Source: an uncultured Prevotellaceae bacterium
GTDB lineage: Bacteria; Bacteroidota; Bacteroidia; Bacteroidales; Bacteroidaceae
Direction of reading: 5' to 3'
Assembly (NCBI GenBank): GCA_900318795.1
Contig: ONLU01000010.1
Coordinates: 1-64,000, forward strand
DNA: 64,000 nt
Shown here piece after piece: positions 42,864 to 51,508 of the stretch (its first letter is position 1; every line of letters starts with the position of its first letter). The translations under genes were made by a program, and so were the position numbers. The notes under the pieces were generated by a model. That model had not been told where the DNA came from. It did no database searches and saw only the letters and a list, made by a program, of their open reading frames with translations.

Positions 42864-42872
42864 TTTATTTTG

Positions 42873-42880
42873 TACCTTTG
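42873..42880 (+). promoter_or_regulatory. TAnnTTTG promoter box of fadD-prfB
   Basis: TACCTTTG, 26 bp before the ATG at 42907. Confidence 0.55.
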
Positions 42881-42906
42881 CACCTAATTAATAATATATA
42901 AGGCTT

Positions 42907-44712
42907 ATGCAGACCAATTGTCACATGTCAGTGCTAGTGCACGAACAAGCAAAAAAATATGGTGATCGTGAAATGCTGATTTATCAGGATTTCAGCGGGA
43001 AGGAATGGAAGTCACTTTCCTGGAACAAAGTGTCTGCCATGGTGATGCAGGTATCTAACGCTCTATTAAACCTGGGTGTGAAGGTACAAGAGAACATCGG
43101 TATTTTTGCACAGAACTGCGTGCAGTACCTCCAATGTGACTTCGGTGCATGGGGCATCAGGGCTGTCACGATTCCGTTCTATGCTACCAGTTCGGAACAA
43201 CAGATCCAGTTCATGGTCAACGATGCCAAAATCCGCTTCCTGTTCGTGGGAGAACAGGAGCAATACGACAAGGCACGCCGCATCGTTTCACTCTGCCCCA
43301 CACTGGAGCGTATCATTATATTTGACCCTTTGGTAAAAATCTCGTCACACGACCCTAATGCCCTCTATTTCAGCGACTTCCTAAAGTTGGGAGAAAACCT
43401 GCCACGGCAGACTGAATTGGAAAAGCTACAACAGGAAGCATCCTTCGACGATATTGCCAATATCCTCTACACCAGTGGCACTACGGGCGACTCCAAGGGT
43501 GTCATCCTGACCCACGGTCAGTTCCATGCCGCTTTTGACACCAACGGCAGATGCGTGCCCGTTACTGAGAAAGACCGAGTGATGAATTTCCTGCCCTACA
43601 CACATATCTTCGAGCGCGGCTGGGCTATTCTCAGCCTGACCATGGGTGCCACCATGATAGTCAACACCTATCCGCTACAAGTACAGCAGTCCATGCGTGA
43701 GACCCACCCGACCTGTATGTCGGCAGTACCGCGTTTTTGGGAAAAAGTCTACATGGGAGTCATGGACAAGATTGACCATGCCAATCCCATAGAGCGGAAA
43801 CTCTTCAGCCATGCGCTCAAAGTGGGACGCAAGCACAATATTGAATACCTGAGCCTCGGCAAAAAACCTCCTATGGCACTGCACTTGGAGTACGAGATGC
43901 TGAACCGTACCGTATTCTCACTGGTCCGCAAGGAATTGGGTCTGGAGAATGCTCACTTTTTCCCCACAGCAGGAGCTGCCGTCAGTGCACATGTGGAAGA
44001 ATTTGTCCATTCCATCGGCCTCAACATGATAGTCGGCTATGGACTGACCGAATCGTTGGCTACCGTTTCTTGCGACCACCTGGGCGAGCCTTATACAATA
44101 GGTAGCGTCGGGCATCCTATTGACACCATCGACATCAAAATCAGCGAGGAAGGAGAAATCCTGCTGAAGGGTCCCACTATCACCATCGGCTACTACAACC
44201 GCGAAGACCTGACTAAGCAATCATTCACGGAAGACGGATACTTCAAAACCGGCGATGCAGGCTACATGAAGGATGGTGAACTCTTCCTCACAGAGCGTAT
44301 CAAAGACTTGTTCAAGACGTCTAACGGCAAATATATTGCCCCACAGATGATAGAATCCAAGCTGCTGGTTGACAAGTTCATTGACCAGATAGCCATCATT
44401 GCCGACCAGCGTAAATTCGTATCGGCACTCATCATCCCCGTCTATTCCCTTTTGGAAGAATACGCACGAGAGCACCATATCCCCTTCAATACCCGCGAAG
44501 AGCTTTGCGCAAATCAGCAAATCATCGACATGATGAAGGAACGTATCGACACCCTGCAGCAGCAATTGGCTCACTATGAACAAGTAAAGCGATTCACGCT
44601 GCTGCCCCATCATCTCTCCATGGAAAAGGGTGAGCTCACCAATACACTGAAAATCCGCCGTCGAGTTCTCAACGAGAACTACAAGGCAGAAATTGAAAAG
44701 ATGTACGAATAA
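42907..44712 (+). CDS. Long-chain fatty acid--CoA ligase
   Basis: 601 residues. AMP-forming acyl-CoA synthetase, FadD15/FAA1-like subgroup. Core motifs: ILYTSGTTGDSKGVILTHGQ (P-loop, about 187-206), YTHIFERGW, VGYGLTESLA (about 375-384), GDAGYMKDGELFLTERIKD (about 454-472, ATP/hinge) and SNGKYIAPQMIE. It activates fatty acids as AMP esters then CoA thioesters at the membrane. The C terminus (LPHHLSMEKGELTNTLKIRR) contains the Lys of the second half-reaction. Its TAA overlaps the prfB ATG (TAATG), so the two genes are coupled although unrelated in function. Confidence 0.92.
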   Translation: MQTNCHMSVLVHEQAKKYGDREMLIYQDFSGKEWKSLSWNKVSAMVMQVSNALLNLGVKVQENIGIFAQNCVQYLQCDFGAWGIRAVTIPFYATSSEQQIQFMVNDAKIRFLFVGEQEQYDKARRIVSLCPTLERIIIFDPLVKISSHDPNALYFSDFLKLGENLPRQTELEKLQQEASFDDIANILYTSGTTGDSKGVILTHGQFHAAFDTNGRCVPVTEKDRVMNFLPYTHIFERGWAILSLTMGATMIVNTYPLQVQQSMRETHPTCMSAVPRFWEKVYMGVMDKIDHANPIERKLFSHALKVGRKHNIEYLSLGKKPPMALHLEYEMLNRTVFSLVRKELGLENAHFFPTAGAAVSAHVEEFVHSIGLNMIVGYGLTESLATVSCDHLGEPYTIGSVGHPIDTIDIKISEEGEILLKGPTITIGYYNREDLTKQSFTEDGYFKTGDAGYMKDGELFLTERIKDLFKTSNGKYIAPQMIESKLLVDKFIDQIAIIADQRKFVSALIIPVYSLLEEYAREHHIPFNTREELCANQQIIDMMKERIDTLQQQLAHYEQVKRFTLLPHHLSMEKGELTNTLKIRRRVLNENYKAEIEKMYE

Positions 44713-45833
44713 TGATCACAAGCGACCAACTGAAAGACGTCCTGGATAGAGCTGACAAACTGAAGCACTATCTGAAGATTGACGAGAAAAAGATTGAATT
44801 CGAGGAGGAAGACCTCCGTACGCAGGCCCCAGACTTCTGGGAAGACCAGAAGCGAGCCGAAGAGCAGATGAAAAAAGTCAAATCCATCAAGAAATGGCTT
44901 GACGGTTTTCAAGATGTTCGTACTGCTGCCGACGAACTCCAGTTAGCTTTCGACTTCTTTAAAGAAGAAATGGTCACCGAGGCCGAAGTCGACGAAAACT
45001 ACCAAAAAGCCATCAAAGCCATTGAGGCACTGGAACTGAAGAATATGCTGCGCCAGAAGGAAGACCCCATGGATGCCGTACTCAAAATCAACTCCGGTGC
45101 CGGTGGCACAGAGAGTCAGGACTGGGCGTCCATGCTCATGCGTATGTATCAGCGCTGGGCAGAAGCCCATGGCTACAAAGTCAGCATCTCCAACCTGCAG
45201 GACGGCGACGAAGCCGGCATCAAGAGTGTTACCATGCAGATTGAAGGTGGCGAATTTGCATACGGCTACCTGAAATCAGAGAATGGCGTACACCGCCTGG
45301 TACGTGTGTCACCCTTCAATGCACAAGGCAAGCGTATGACGAGCTTCGCATCCGTTTTCGTCTCTCCACTGGTCGACGACACGATCGAAGTATATGTAGA
45401 CCCCGCCAAGTTGTCATGGGACACTTTCCGCTCAAGTGGTGCCGGCGGTCAGAACGTCAACAAGGTAGAGTCGGGTGTTCGTCTGCGTTACTGGTATACC
45501 GACCCCGATACTGGCGAGGAGGAGGAAATCCTCATCGAGAATACCGAAACGCGCGACCAGCCCAAAAACAAAGAACGTGCCATGGCTCTGCTGCGCTCTC
45601 AACTCTATGACCGAGCCATGCAGAAGCGCTTAGAGGCCCAGGCCAAGATTGAAGCTGGTAAGAAAAAGATAGAATGGGGCAGCCAGATTCGCTCTTATGT
45701 CTTTGACGACCGCCGCGTCAAGGACCATCGCACCAACTACCAGACATCTGATGTAGATGGTGTCATGGACGGCAAAATAGACGATTTCATCAAGGCATAC
45801 CTCATGGAATTCCCTGTCACAGATGAAGATTAA
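44712..45833 (+). CDS. prfB: Peptide chain release factor 2
   Basis: 373 residues. Recognises UGA and UAA and triggers peptide release. It has the tripeptide SPF (VRVSPFNAQGKRMTSF) and the catalytic GGQ (SSGAGGQNVNKVESGVRLRY). The N terminus reads DRADKLKHYLKIDEKKIEFE. In E. coli and many bacteria, an in-frame UGA and +1 frameshift sit at this point, but here the frame is continuous, so the autoregulatory frameshift is absent. The start overlaps the preceding stop. Length is normal. Confidence 0.95.
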   Translation: MITSDQLKDVLDRADKLKHYLKIDEKKIEFEEEDLRTQAPDFWEDQKRAEEQMKKVKSIKKWLDGFQDVRTAADELQLAFDFFKEEMVTEAEVDENYQKAIKAIEALELKNMLRQKEDPMDAVLKINSGAGGTESQDWASMLMRMYQRWAEAHGYKVSISNLQDGDEAGIKSVTMQIEGGEFAYGYLKSENGVHRLVRVSPFNAQGKRMTSFASVFVSPLVDDTIEVYVDPAKLSWDTFRSSGAGGQNVNKVESGVRLRYWYTDPDTGEEEEILIENTETRDQPKNKERAMALLRSQLYDRAMQKRLEAQAKIEAGKKKIEWGSQIRSYVFDDRRVKDHRTNYQTSDVDGVMDGKIDDFIKAYLMEFPVTDED

Positions 45834-45856
45834 AAATTGAACTATAAACATTAAAT

Positions 45857-46003
45857 ATGATGAAAAAGAAAAACAATGCAAAGCGTGAAGCCTACGCTAA
45901 GAAACAGGAAGAGCAAGGCAAGAAAGTGGTAACATGGATTTTCGGCGGACTGATAGTCCTTGCCGTCATCTATCTCATCTGGACCATTACAATGATGTCG
46001 TAA
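45857..46003 (+). CDS. Small single-pass membrane protein, 48 residues
   Basis: An ATG at 45857 (second ATG at 45860) starts a 48-residue protein: a basic, helical N terminus (KKKNNAKREAYAKKQEEQGK), then one membrane helix (VVTWIFGGLIVLAVIYLIWTI) and a very short tail. Positive charges put the N terminus in the cytoplasm. The stop overlaps the next start as TAATG. The preceding gap to prfB is 23 bp. The family is unknown to me. The overlap and the clean charge/helix layout make it a credible gene despite its size. Confidence 0.7.
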   Translation: MMKKKNNAKREAYAKKQEEQGKKVVTWIFGGLIVLAVIYLIWTITMMS

Positions 46004-46485
46004 TGGCACTGGAGATAGAACGCAAATTCCTCGTGCTTGACGACTCGTACAAGCACGAGGCTTTCTCTTCCAGTCACATTCGCCAGGGTTATATCTGCAG
46101 CGAACGGGGACGCACAGTGCGTATTCGCATCAGGGACAGCAAAGCCTACATCACCATCAAGGGCCCTTCACTTGACGGTGGGCTTTCACGTTATGAGTTT
46201 GAACAGGAAATTCCTCTTGCCGATGCCGAGCATTTACTGCTGCTCTGCGAACCCATCATCATTGACAAAACCCGCTGGTTGGTCAAGAGCGGTGAGCATA
46301 CCTTTGAAGTCGACGAGTTCCACGGAGAAAACGAAGGCTTAGTCATGGCAGAAGTAGAACTGAACAACACCCAAGACACCCCCAAAATCCCCCATTTCAT
46401 CGGTCAGGAGGTCACAGGTGACCGCCGATACTACAACTCTCAACTGCGCCGCAATCCTTATCAATCGTGGAAGGACAAGCAGTGA
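46003..46485 (+). CDS. CYTH-domain phosphatase-like protein
   Basis: 160 residues from the ATG at 46003. It has the CYTH fold signature: the N-terminal ALEIERKFLV (E-x-E-x-K, triphosphate and metal binding), TVRIRIRDSKAYITIKGP (alternating basic residues in the tunnel), RYEFEQEIP and EVDEFHGENEGLVMAEVEL. Members hydrolyse tripolyphosphate or thiamine triphosphate, or bind organic triphosphates. A specific substrate cannot be read from the sequence. The gene is coupled to the 48-residue membrane protein. The 3' end is 9 bp from the convergent VanZ-like gene. Confidence 0.88.
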   Translation: MALEIERKFLVLDDSYKHEAFSSSHIRQGYICSERGRTVRIRIRDSKAYITIKGPSLDGGLSRYEFEQEIPLADAEHLLLLCEPIIIDKTRWLVKSGEHTFEVDEFHGENEGLVMAEVELNNTQDTPKIPHFIGQEVTGDRRYYNSQLRRNPYQSWKDKQ

Positions 46486-46490
46486 AAGTG

Positions 46491-46515
46491 TGGTTCAACG
46501 TTTTCTTTTGAACCA
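46491..46515. terminator. Hairpin between convergent genes
   Basis: Eight-bp arms TGGTTCAA (46491-46498) and TTGAACCA (46508-46515) with a 9-nt loop, overlapping the VanZ-like stop. There is no strong T-tract, so termination is only plausible. Confidence 0.4.
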
Positions 46516-46896
46516 TAACTGATACATCAGCAACCCTATCAGTGCACCAAGAGTAACACCCATGGTATTGGCAGCTAAGTCCAGCCAGTCGCCATTCCTG
46601 TGACCGAAGGTACAATACTCCTGCAGCAGTTCCAAGAGACCACTCATCAGGGCTGGGCAAAGCCATGCATAGAAGAAGAGTTTCTCGCCATCAAGTATCT
46701 GATGGTTCCGCAGATATTCCCACCAAATGACACTGCAAGTACCGCCATACATCACCAAATGGGTCCACTTGTCTATAAACTCCACTTGATCAAAAGGAGT
46801 CTCTGGGAAAAACGGCATCAGAGACAATATCCATATCAGCACAACACATAGAATGGAAAGGGGGTATCTGCTAACAAAATGTACTATTTTCGACAT
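46495..46896 (-). CDS. VanZ-like membrane protein
   Basis: 133 residues with four predicted membrane helices: YPLSILCVVLIWILSLMPFF, a central segment around LVMYGGTCSVIWW, AWLCPALMSGLLELLQ, and AANTMGVTLGALIGLLMYQL. The pattern FIDKWTHLVMYGG ... LLELLQEY ... R-x-G-D-W-x-D-L-A-A-N-x-x-G is the VanZ/YfiM hallmark with conserved charged residues in helices. The promoter box TATTTTTG lies at 46917-46924. Function in Bacteroidetes is not known. Despite the family name, glycopeptide resistance is not implied. Confidence 0.85.
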   Translation of the reverse strand: MSKIVHFVSRYPLSILCVVLIWILSLMPFFPETPFDQVEFIDKWTHLVMYGGTCSVIWWEYLRNHQILDGEKLFFYAWLCPALMSGLLELLQEYCTFGHRNGDWLDLAANTMGVTLGALIGLLMYQLWFKRKR

Positions 46897-46967
46897 AATT
46901 AATATCTATTTTAGTGCAAAAATACGAAATAATTATCATTCTGTATGATGATTTATGATTAATTTTG

Positions 46968-46975
46968 TATTTTTG
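46968..46975 (+). promoter_or_regulatory. TAnnTTTG promoter box of the NSS transporter pair
   Basis: TATTTTTG. It favours the ATG at 47000 (leader about 21 nt) over the one at 46985 (about 6 nt). Confidence 0.5.
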
Positions 46976-46999
46976 CATGCAGATATGAGAAAAATAGAA

Positions 47000-48364
47000 A
47001 TGGCAAAATTGGAAAGAGCAAATTTTGGAAGCCGCTTAGGCGTGATATTAGCAACAGCTGGTTCTGCAGTAGGATTGGGTAACGTTTGGCGTTTTCCTTA
47101 TATGGCTGGTGAAAACGGCGGAGCAGTATTTATTATCATTTATATTTTGTGTGTGCTATTGCTGGGAATACCCTGCATGATTAGCGAATTCATCGTAGGC
47201 CGCTTTGGGCGGTCCAACACGGCACGCGCCTTTTCAAAAATGGCAAGCGGCGGTCCGTGGTCCATCATCGGTTACATGGGCGTTTTGACAGGATTTCTCA
47301 TCACGGGCTACTATGCTGTAGTGGCAGGATGGTGCATGCAGTACATCTGGGCTTCACTGATAGGACATATGCAAGGCACACCAACATACTTCCAAACCTA
47401 TTTTGCCGAATTGTCTACCGATCCCGTGAAGCCTGTGTTGTGGACAGCTATCATCTTGGGAATCACCTACTTGATAATTGAACACGGAGTACGCGACGGC
47501 ATTGAGAAGGCATCAAAACTCATGATGCCCACCCTCTTTATTCTCTTGCTTGTCATCGTGGGAGCGTCATGTATGCTGCCCAATGCCGATAAAGGCATCG
47601 AATTTCTGTTCAAACCTGATATCACCAAGATAAACGGTGATGTCTTTCTGGCAGCATTGGGACAATCCTTCTACTCGCTGAGCATAGCCATGGGATGTCT
47701 TTGCACCTATGCCAGCTACTTCTCGAAACACACCAACCTGACCAATTCTGCCATTCAGATAGGTGTCATTGATGCTTTTGTAGCCATTTTATCGGGCTTG
47801 ATGATATTCCCGGCAGCCTTCTCCGTAGGTGTCAATCCGGACTCGGGACCCTCATTGATTTTCATCACCCTGCCCAACGTGTTTGCCCAGGCTTTCGGCT
47901 CTTGGCCGATGTTAGGCTATATCATCTCCCTACTGTTTTTCATCCTGCTGACACTGGCGGCTCTGACCTCGCTGATGTCACTGCACGAAGTGTCTACGGC
48001 TTTTCTCCACGAAGAGTTGGTCATTACCCGTAAGAAGGCAGCCCTGATTGTTACCATCACGGCAACCATCATTGGTGCCCTGTGCTCCCTTTCATTAGGA
48101 GCTGTCGATGTAATGGTGGTTTTTGGTAAATCATTGTTTGACTGGTTTGACTTTATTACCGGTCAGATATTCCTGCCCATTGTAGGCTTCCTGACTTGTG
48201 TCTTTATAGGCTGGTTTGTTCCTCACAAGATTGTTCGAGATGAGTTTACCAACTGGGGAAGGGTCCGCGGCCGTTTCTTCCATCTCTATATCTTCCTTGT
48301 GAAATACGTTTGCCCATTGGCAATCTTGTTCATCTTCTTACATCAGTTTGGCTTATTAAAATAA
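47000..48364 (+). CDS. Sodium-dependent NSS-family transporter, copy 1
   Basis: 454 residues from the ATG at 47000. Neurotransmitter:sodium symporter fold with about 11-12 helices. The first helix has ILATAGSAVGLGNVWRFPYM, the Na+/substrate-site signature of LeuT-like proteins. Others: CLCTYASYFSK, GVNPDSGPSLIFITLPNVF and AALTSLMSLHEVSTAF. The C terminus ends in a helix and short tail. It probably imports an amino acid with Na+; the substrate is unknown. The second copy follows 3 bp later, so they form a tandem duplicate pair, possibly acting together. Confidence 0.9.
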   Translation: MAKLERANFGSRLGVILATAGSAVGLGNVWRFPYMAGENGGAVFIIIYILCVLLLGIPCMISEFIVGRFGRSNTARAFSKMASGGPWSIIGYMGVLTGFLITGYYAVVAGWCMQYIWASLIGHMQGTPTYFQTYFAELSTDPVKPVLWTAIILGITYLIIEHGVRDGIEKASKLMMPTLFILLLVIVGASCMLPNADKGIEFLFKPDITKINGDVFLAALGQSFYSLSIAMGCLCTYASYFSKHTNLTNSAIQIGVIDAFVAILSGLMIFPAAFSVGVNPDSGPSLIFITLPNVFAQAFGSWPMLGYIISLLFFILLTLAALTSLMSLHEVSTAFLHEELVITRKKAALIVTITATIIGALCSLSLGAVDVMVVFGKSLFDWFDFITGQIFLPIVGFLTCVFIGWFVPHKIVRDEFTNWGRVRGRFFHLYIFLVKYVCPLAILFIFLHQFGLLK

Positions 48365-48367
48365 CAT

Positions 48368-49723
48368 ATGAGCAATCATAGAGGAAACTTCGGAAGCCGA
48401 ATAGGTATCGTATTGGCTACAGCCGGTTCTGCTGTAGGTCTGGGCAATGTATGGCGATTCCCATACATGGTTGGTGAGAATGGCGGAGCAGCCTTTATCC
48501 TGATATACTTTGCCTGTATCATGATACTGGGTATCCCCGGCATGCTGAGCGAATTCATTGTCGGCAGACATGGGCAGGCTAATGCGGCTGCTTCCTACGA
48601 CAAACTGTCTAACGGCCATCCCTGGAAGTTGGTTGGCTATCTGGGCATGCTTACTTCTACTATCATTCTTGGTTTTTATGCTGTGGTAGCAGGATGGTGC
48701 CTGCAATATCTGTTTGCCTCTATTGTTGGACAGGTCAATGGCGATGCCGAATATGTCAAAAACTACTTTTTATCGTTCTCCAGTGATGCCTTGAAACCAG
48801 TGCTCTGGGGCATCGGCTTTGTACTCATCACCCATGTGGTAGTCATCCGTGGAGTACGCAGTGGAATAGAGCGTGCTTCCAAACTGCTCATGCCCATCTT
48901 GTTGCTGTTGCTCATTGTCATCGTCATTGCATCCTGTCTCTTGCCAGGTGCCATGGCTGGAGTCAAATTCCTGTTCATGCCCGATTTCTCCAAGCTTACC
49001 AGCAACGTGATGTTGGAGGCTTTGGGACAGGCCTTCTTCTCTCTGTCGCTGGGAACAGCCTGCCTATGCACCTATGCCAGCTATTTCTCTAAGGAAACCA
49101 ATCTCTTCAATGCTGCAGGACAGATTGCTGTGCTTGATACTTTTATAGCCATCCTTGCCGGACTCATGATTTTCCCTGCTGCCGCCTCGGTGGGAGTCAG
49201 TCCGGACAGTGGGCCCTCGCTCATCTTCATTACACTGCCTAACGTATTCCAGCAGGCCTTTGGCTCAATGCCTGTAGTGGGCTACATCATCAGCATCATG
49301 TTCTATGCCCTGCTGGTGTTTGCCGCCCTGACCAGCACCATCTCCATGCATGAAATCGGTACGGCCTTATTTACAGAAGAGTTGCATCTTCCACGCCAAA
49401 AAGCAGCATGGGTACTGACCACTGTGGCTTCTGTCCTCTGCGTATTCTGTGCCCTTTCTGTCGGGGCTTATGACATCAAACTGGCAGGCTTGTCACTAAT
49501 GGACTTCTGCGACCAGCTTACAGCCAACTTCATGCTTCCGTTAGGTGGAATGCTTACCTGCCTGTTTGTTGGCTGGTATGTCCCCAAACAATTGGTTTTT
49601 GACGAGTTCACCAATCAAGGCTCACTCAGCAGCCGCTTCTTCGGAGTCTATCTCTTTGCGGTGCGTTTCGTTTGTCCTATCTGTATAGCGCTGGTATTCC
49701 TTCACCAGCTCGGGGTGATATGA
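48368..49723 (+). CDS. Sodium-dependent NSS-family transporter, copy 2
   Basis: 451 residues. The same fold and order of motifs as the preceding gene: VLATAGSAVGLGNVWRFPYM in helix 1, CLCTYASYFSKETNLFNAAG, GVSPDSGPSLIFITLPNVF and AALTSTISMHEIGTALF. The two copies agree strongly in the helices and differ in loops, for example GRHGQANAAASYDKLSNG against GRFGRSNTARAFSKMASG. This suggests an old tandem duplication. Its stop overlaps the next ATG (ATGA, 49720-49723), linking it to the helix-hairpin-helix gene. Confidence 0.9.
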   Translation: MSNHRGNFGSRIGIVLATAGSAVGLGNVWRFPYMVGENGGAAFILIYFACIMILGIPGMLSEFIVGRHGQANAAASYDKLSNGHPWKLVGYLGMLTSTIILGFYAVVAGWCLQYLFASIVGQVNGDAEYVKNYFLSFSSDALKPVLWGIGFVLITHVVVIRGVRSGIERASKLLMPILLLLLIVIVIASCLLPGAMAGVKFLFMPDFSKLTSNVMLEALGQAFFSLSLGTACLCTYASYFSKETNLFNAAGQIAVLDTFIAILAGLMIFPAAASVGVSPDSGPSLIFITLPNVFQQAFGSMPVVGYIISIMFYALLVFAALTSTISMHEIGTALFTEELHLPRQKAAWVLTTVASVLCVFCALSVGAYDIKLAGLSLMDFCDQLTANFMLPLGGMLTCLFVGWYVPKQLVFDEFTNQGSLSSRFFGVYLFAVRFVCPICIALVFLHQLGVI

Positions 49724-50598
49724 ATCGCAACGACCGCAAAGTAGCTACCGCAGCTCTCGCTGTGGGAGTGTTAGCATTGGTAGGTCTGTGGTTGACCAGC
49801 AATGATACCGTCATCCCCCAGCCTTCCCGCAAAGCCGACTCCTCTCACTACGCCCCAAAAACTCACCTCTACTATGCCACCCCTTCAACAAAGGCAGAAC
49901 GTTTTCCCTTTGACCCCAACACCGCCGATTCCACCCAGCTGCTCCGCCTGGGATTGCAGCCCTGGCAGGTACGCAACATCTATAAATACCGTGCACGGGG
50001 TGGTATCTATCGCCAAAAGGAGGACTTTGCCCGACTTTACGGTTTGACCGTCAAGCAATATCGCGAGCTGGAACCATACATCCACATTTCCAACGACTAC
50101 CTGCCAGCTTCTACCTTGGTGGGAGACAGAACGAAAAAGCAAGACAGGACCAAGGAGGACAATAAGACATATGAACGAGATACGGTACGTTTTCCCATCA
50201 AAATCAAAGAAGGTGAACACATTGTCCTTAATCATGCCGACACGGCACAACTGAAGAAAGTGCCTGGCATAGGTAGTTATTACGCCAGGGAAATCCTGCG
50301 ATATGGCAAGTGGTTGGGAGGCTATGTCCATATAGACCAGTTAGACGAGATTAAAGGTTTCCCTCAGGAGGCTAAAAAGTATTTTGTCATCCAGAGTGCT
50401 TCGCCTAAGAAACTGAATGTCAATCGCTTGTCGCTGGCTGAATTGCGCCGACATCCATACATTAACTATTATCAAGCCAAAGCTATCACGGACTATCGCC
50501 GGTTGCACGGACCGCTCAAGAGTCTTGACGACCTCAGTCTTTCTTCCGACTTTCCTCCCCAAGCCATAGAACGGTTGAAGCCCTACGTTGAATTTTAG
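49720..50598 (+). CDS. Exported helix-hairpin-helix protein (ComEA-like repeats)
   Basis: 292 residues from the ATG at 49720. One N-terminal membrane helix (VATAALAVGVLALVGLWLT) is followed by three ComEA-type helix-hairpin-helix units: FDPNTADSTQLLRLGLQPWQ (about 64), LNHADTAQLKKVPGIGSYYA (about 179) and LNVNRLSLAELRRHPYINYY (about 236). Each unit has the N-x-A/x-x-x-L pattern, and the second keeps the G-I-G hairpin. ComEA binds DNA outside the membrane during uptake. This three-unit form is common in Bacteroidetes, and its role there is uncertain. Overlapping start with the transporter. Confidence 0.85.
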   Translation: MNRNDRKVATAALAVGVLALVGLWLTSNDTVIPQPSRKADSSHYAPKTHLYYATPSTKAERFPFDPNTADSTQLLRLGLQPWQVRNIYKYRARGGIYRQKEDFARLYGLTVKQYRELEPYIHISNDYLPASTLVGDRTKKQDRTKEDNKTYERDTVRFPIKIKEGEHIVLNHADTAQLKKVPGIGSYYAREILRYGKWLGGYVHIDQLDEIKGFPQEAKKYFVIQSASPKKLNVNRLSLAELRRHPYINYYQAKAITDYRRLHGPLKSLDDLSLSSDFPPQAIERLKPYVEF

Positions 50599-50672
50599 CG
50601 TCAAAAACGTTAAAAAAAACAAGGCGTCAGCAAATTCTTTCTTCTTCTTTCTTTTTTGTACTCTAAAATCGT

Positions 50673-50680
50673 TAACTTTG
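50673..50680 (+). promoter_or_regulatory. TAnnTTTG promoter box of folP-cdaA
   Basis: TAACTTTG, 9 bp before the ATG at 50690, leaving a very short leader. Confidence 0.5.
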
Positions 50681-50689
50681 TCACTCGAT

Positions 50690-51481
50690 ATGGACTATAC
50701 TCTGAATTGCAACGGACGACTGCTGAGCCTGAAGGAACCACAGGTCATGGGTATTATGAACGTGACGCCCGACTCTTTCTATGCCAACAGCCGGCAGCAG
50801 ACGGAAGAAGAGATAGCCCGTCGGACTGAAGAGATTCTTGCTCAGGGAGGCAGCATCATCGATATCGGAGCCTGTTCTACACGTCCCGGCAGTAAGCCCG
50901 CCAGTGAAGCAGAAGAGGCTGAGAGGCTTCGGTATGCATTAGCCTTTGTACGCCGCGAAGCTCCTCAAGCCATCATCAGCATCGACACCTTCCGTCCCCG
51001 TATAGCGCGCATGGCTGTTGAGGAGTTTGGAGCAGACATCATCAACGATGTGAAAGGAACCATAGACATGCAACGCATGGTGGCACAACTACGCGTACCA
51101 TATATATATATGTCTGACAAGGCTACCATGCATGACATCTTGCTTGATTGCGCTGAGACTACCGACCGTCTGCGCTCCTTGGGACAAAAAGACATTGTTC
51201 TTGACCCTGGCTTTGGCTTTGGCAAGACGTTAGAGCAAAACTACAAGGTCATGAACGAACTGGAACGCATGCAGATGACCAGGCTCCCCATATTGGTAGG
51301 CATCTCACGCAAGTCTATGATTTACCGCCTATTGAATCTTCAACAGGAAGAGGCGCTCAACGGCACTACTGTGCTTAACACCATCGCCCTCCTGAAAGGT
51401 GCCAGCATCTTGCGTGTTCATGATGTACGCGAGGCTGTAGAGTGTGTCCACTTAGTGAAGACACTAACAAATCGTAACTAG
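50690..51481 (+). CDS. folP: Dihydropteroate synthase
   Basis: 263 residues from the ATG at 50690; the open frame upstream contains the promoter and is not coding. It condenses p-aminobenzoate with dihydropterin diphosphate in folate synthesis. Motifs: VMGIMNVTPDSFYANS (about 19-34), IIDIGACSTRPGS (about 58-70), ISIDTFRPRIARMA, ADIINDVKG and LDPGFGFGKTLEQN (about 173-186), with GISRKSMIY and RVHDV near the C terminus. Odd: the usual HMxG segment after the fifth strand is replaced by YIYMSDKATMHD and the following loop is short. The core catalytic residues remain, so the enzyme is probably active. Confidence 0.93.
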   Translation: MDYTLNCNGRLLSLKEPQVMGIMNVTPDSFYANSRQQTEEEIARRTEEILAQGGSIIDIGACSTRPGSKPASEAEEAERLRYALAFVRREAPQAIISIDTFRPRIARMAVEEFGADIINDVKGTIDMQRMVAQLRVPYIYMSDKATMHDILLDCAETTDRLRSLGQKDIVLDPGFGFGKTLEQNYKVMNELERMQMTRLPILVGISRKSMIYRLLNLQQEEALNGTTVLNTIALLKGASILRVHDVREAVECVHLVKTLTNRN

Positions 51482-51508
51482 TAAATCGTCAAATTGTACA
51501 TAAAGGCT

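Noticed and set aside
46495..46896. Glycopeptide-resistance determinant
   Set aside because: Only a VanZ-like fold is present; no vanA/vanH/vanX-type genes are nearby and the family is widespread with unknown roles.
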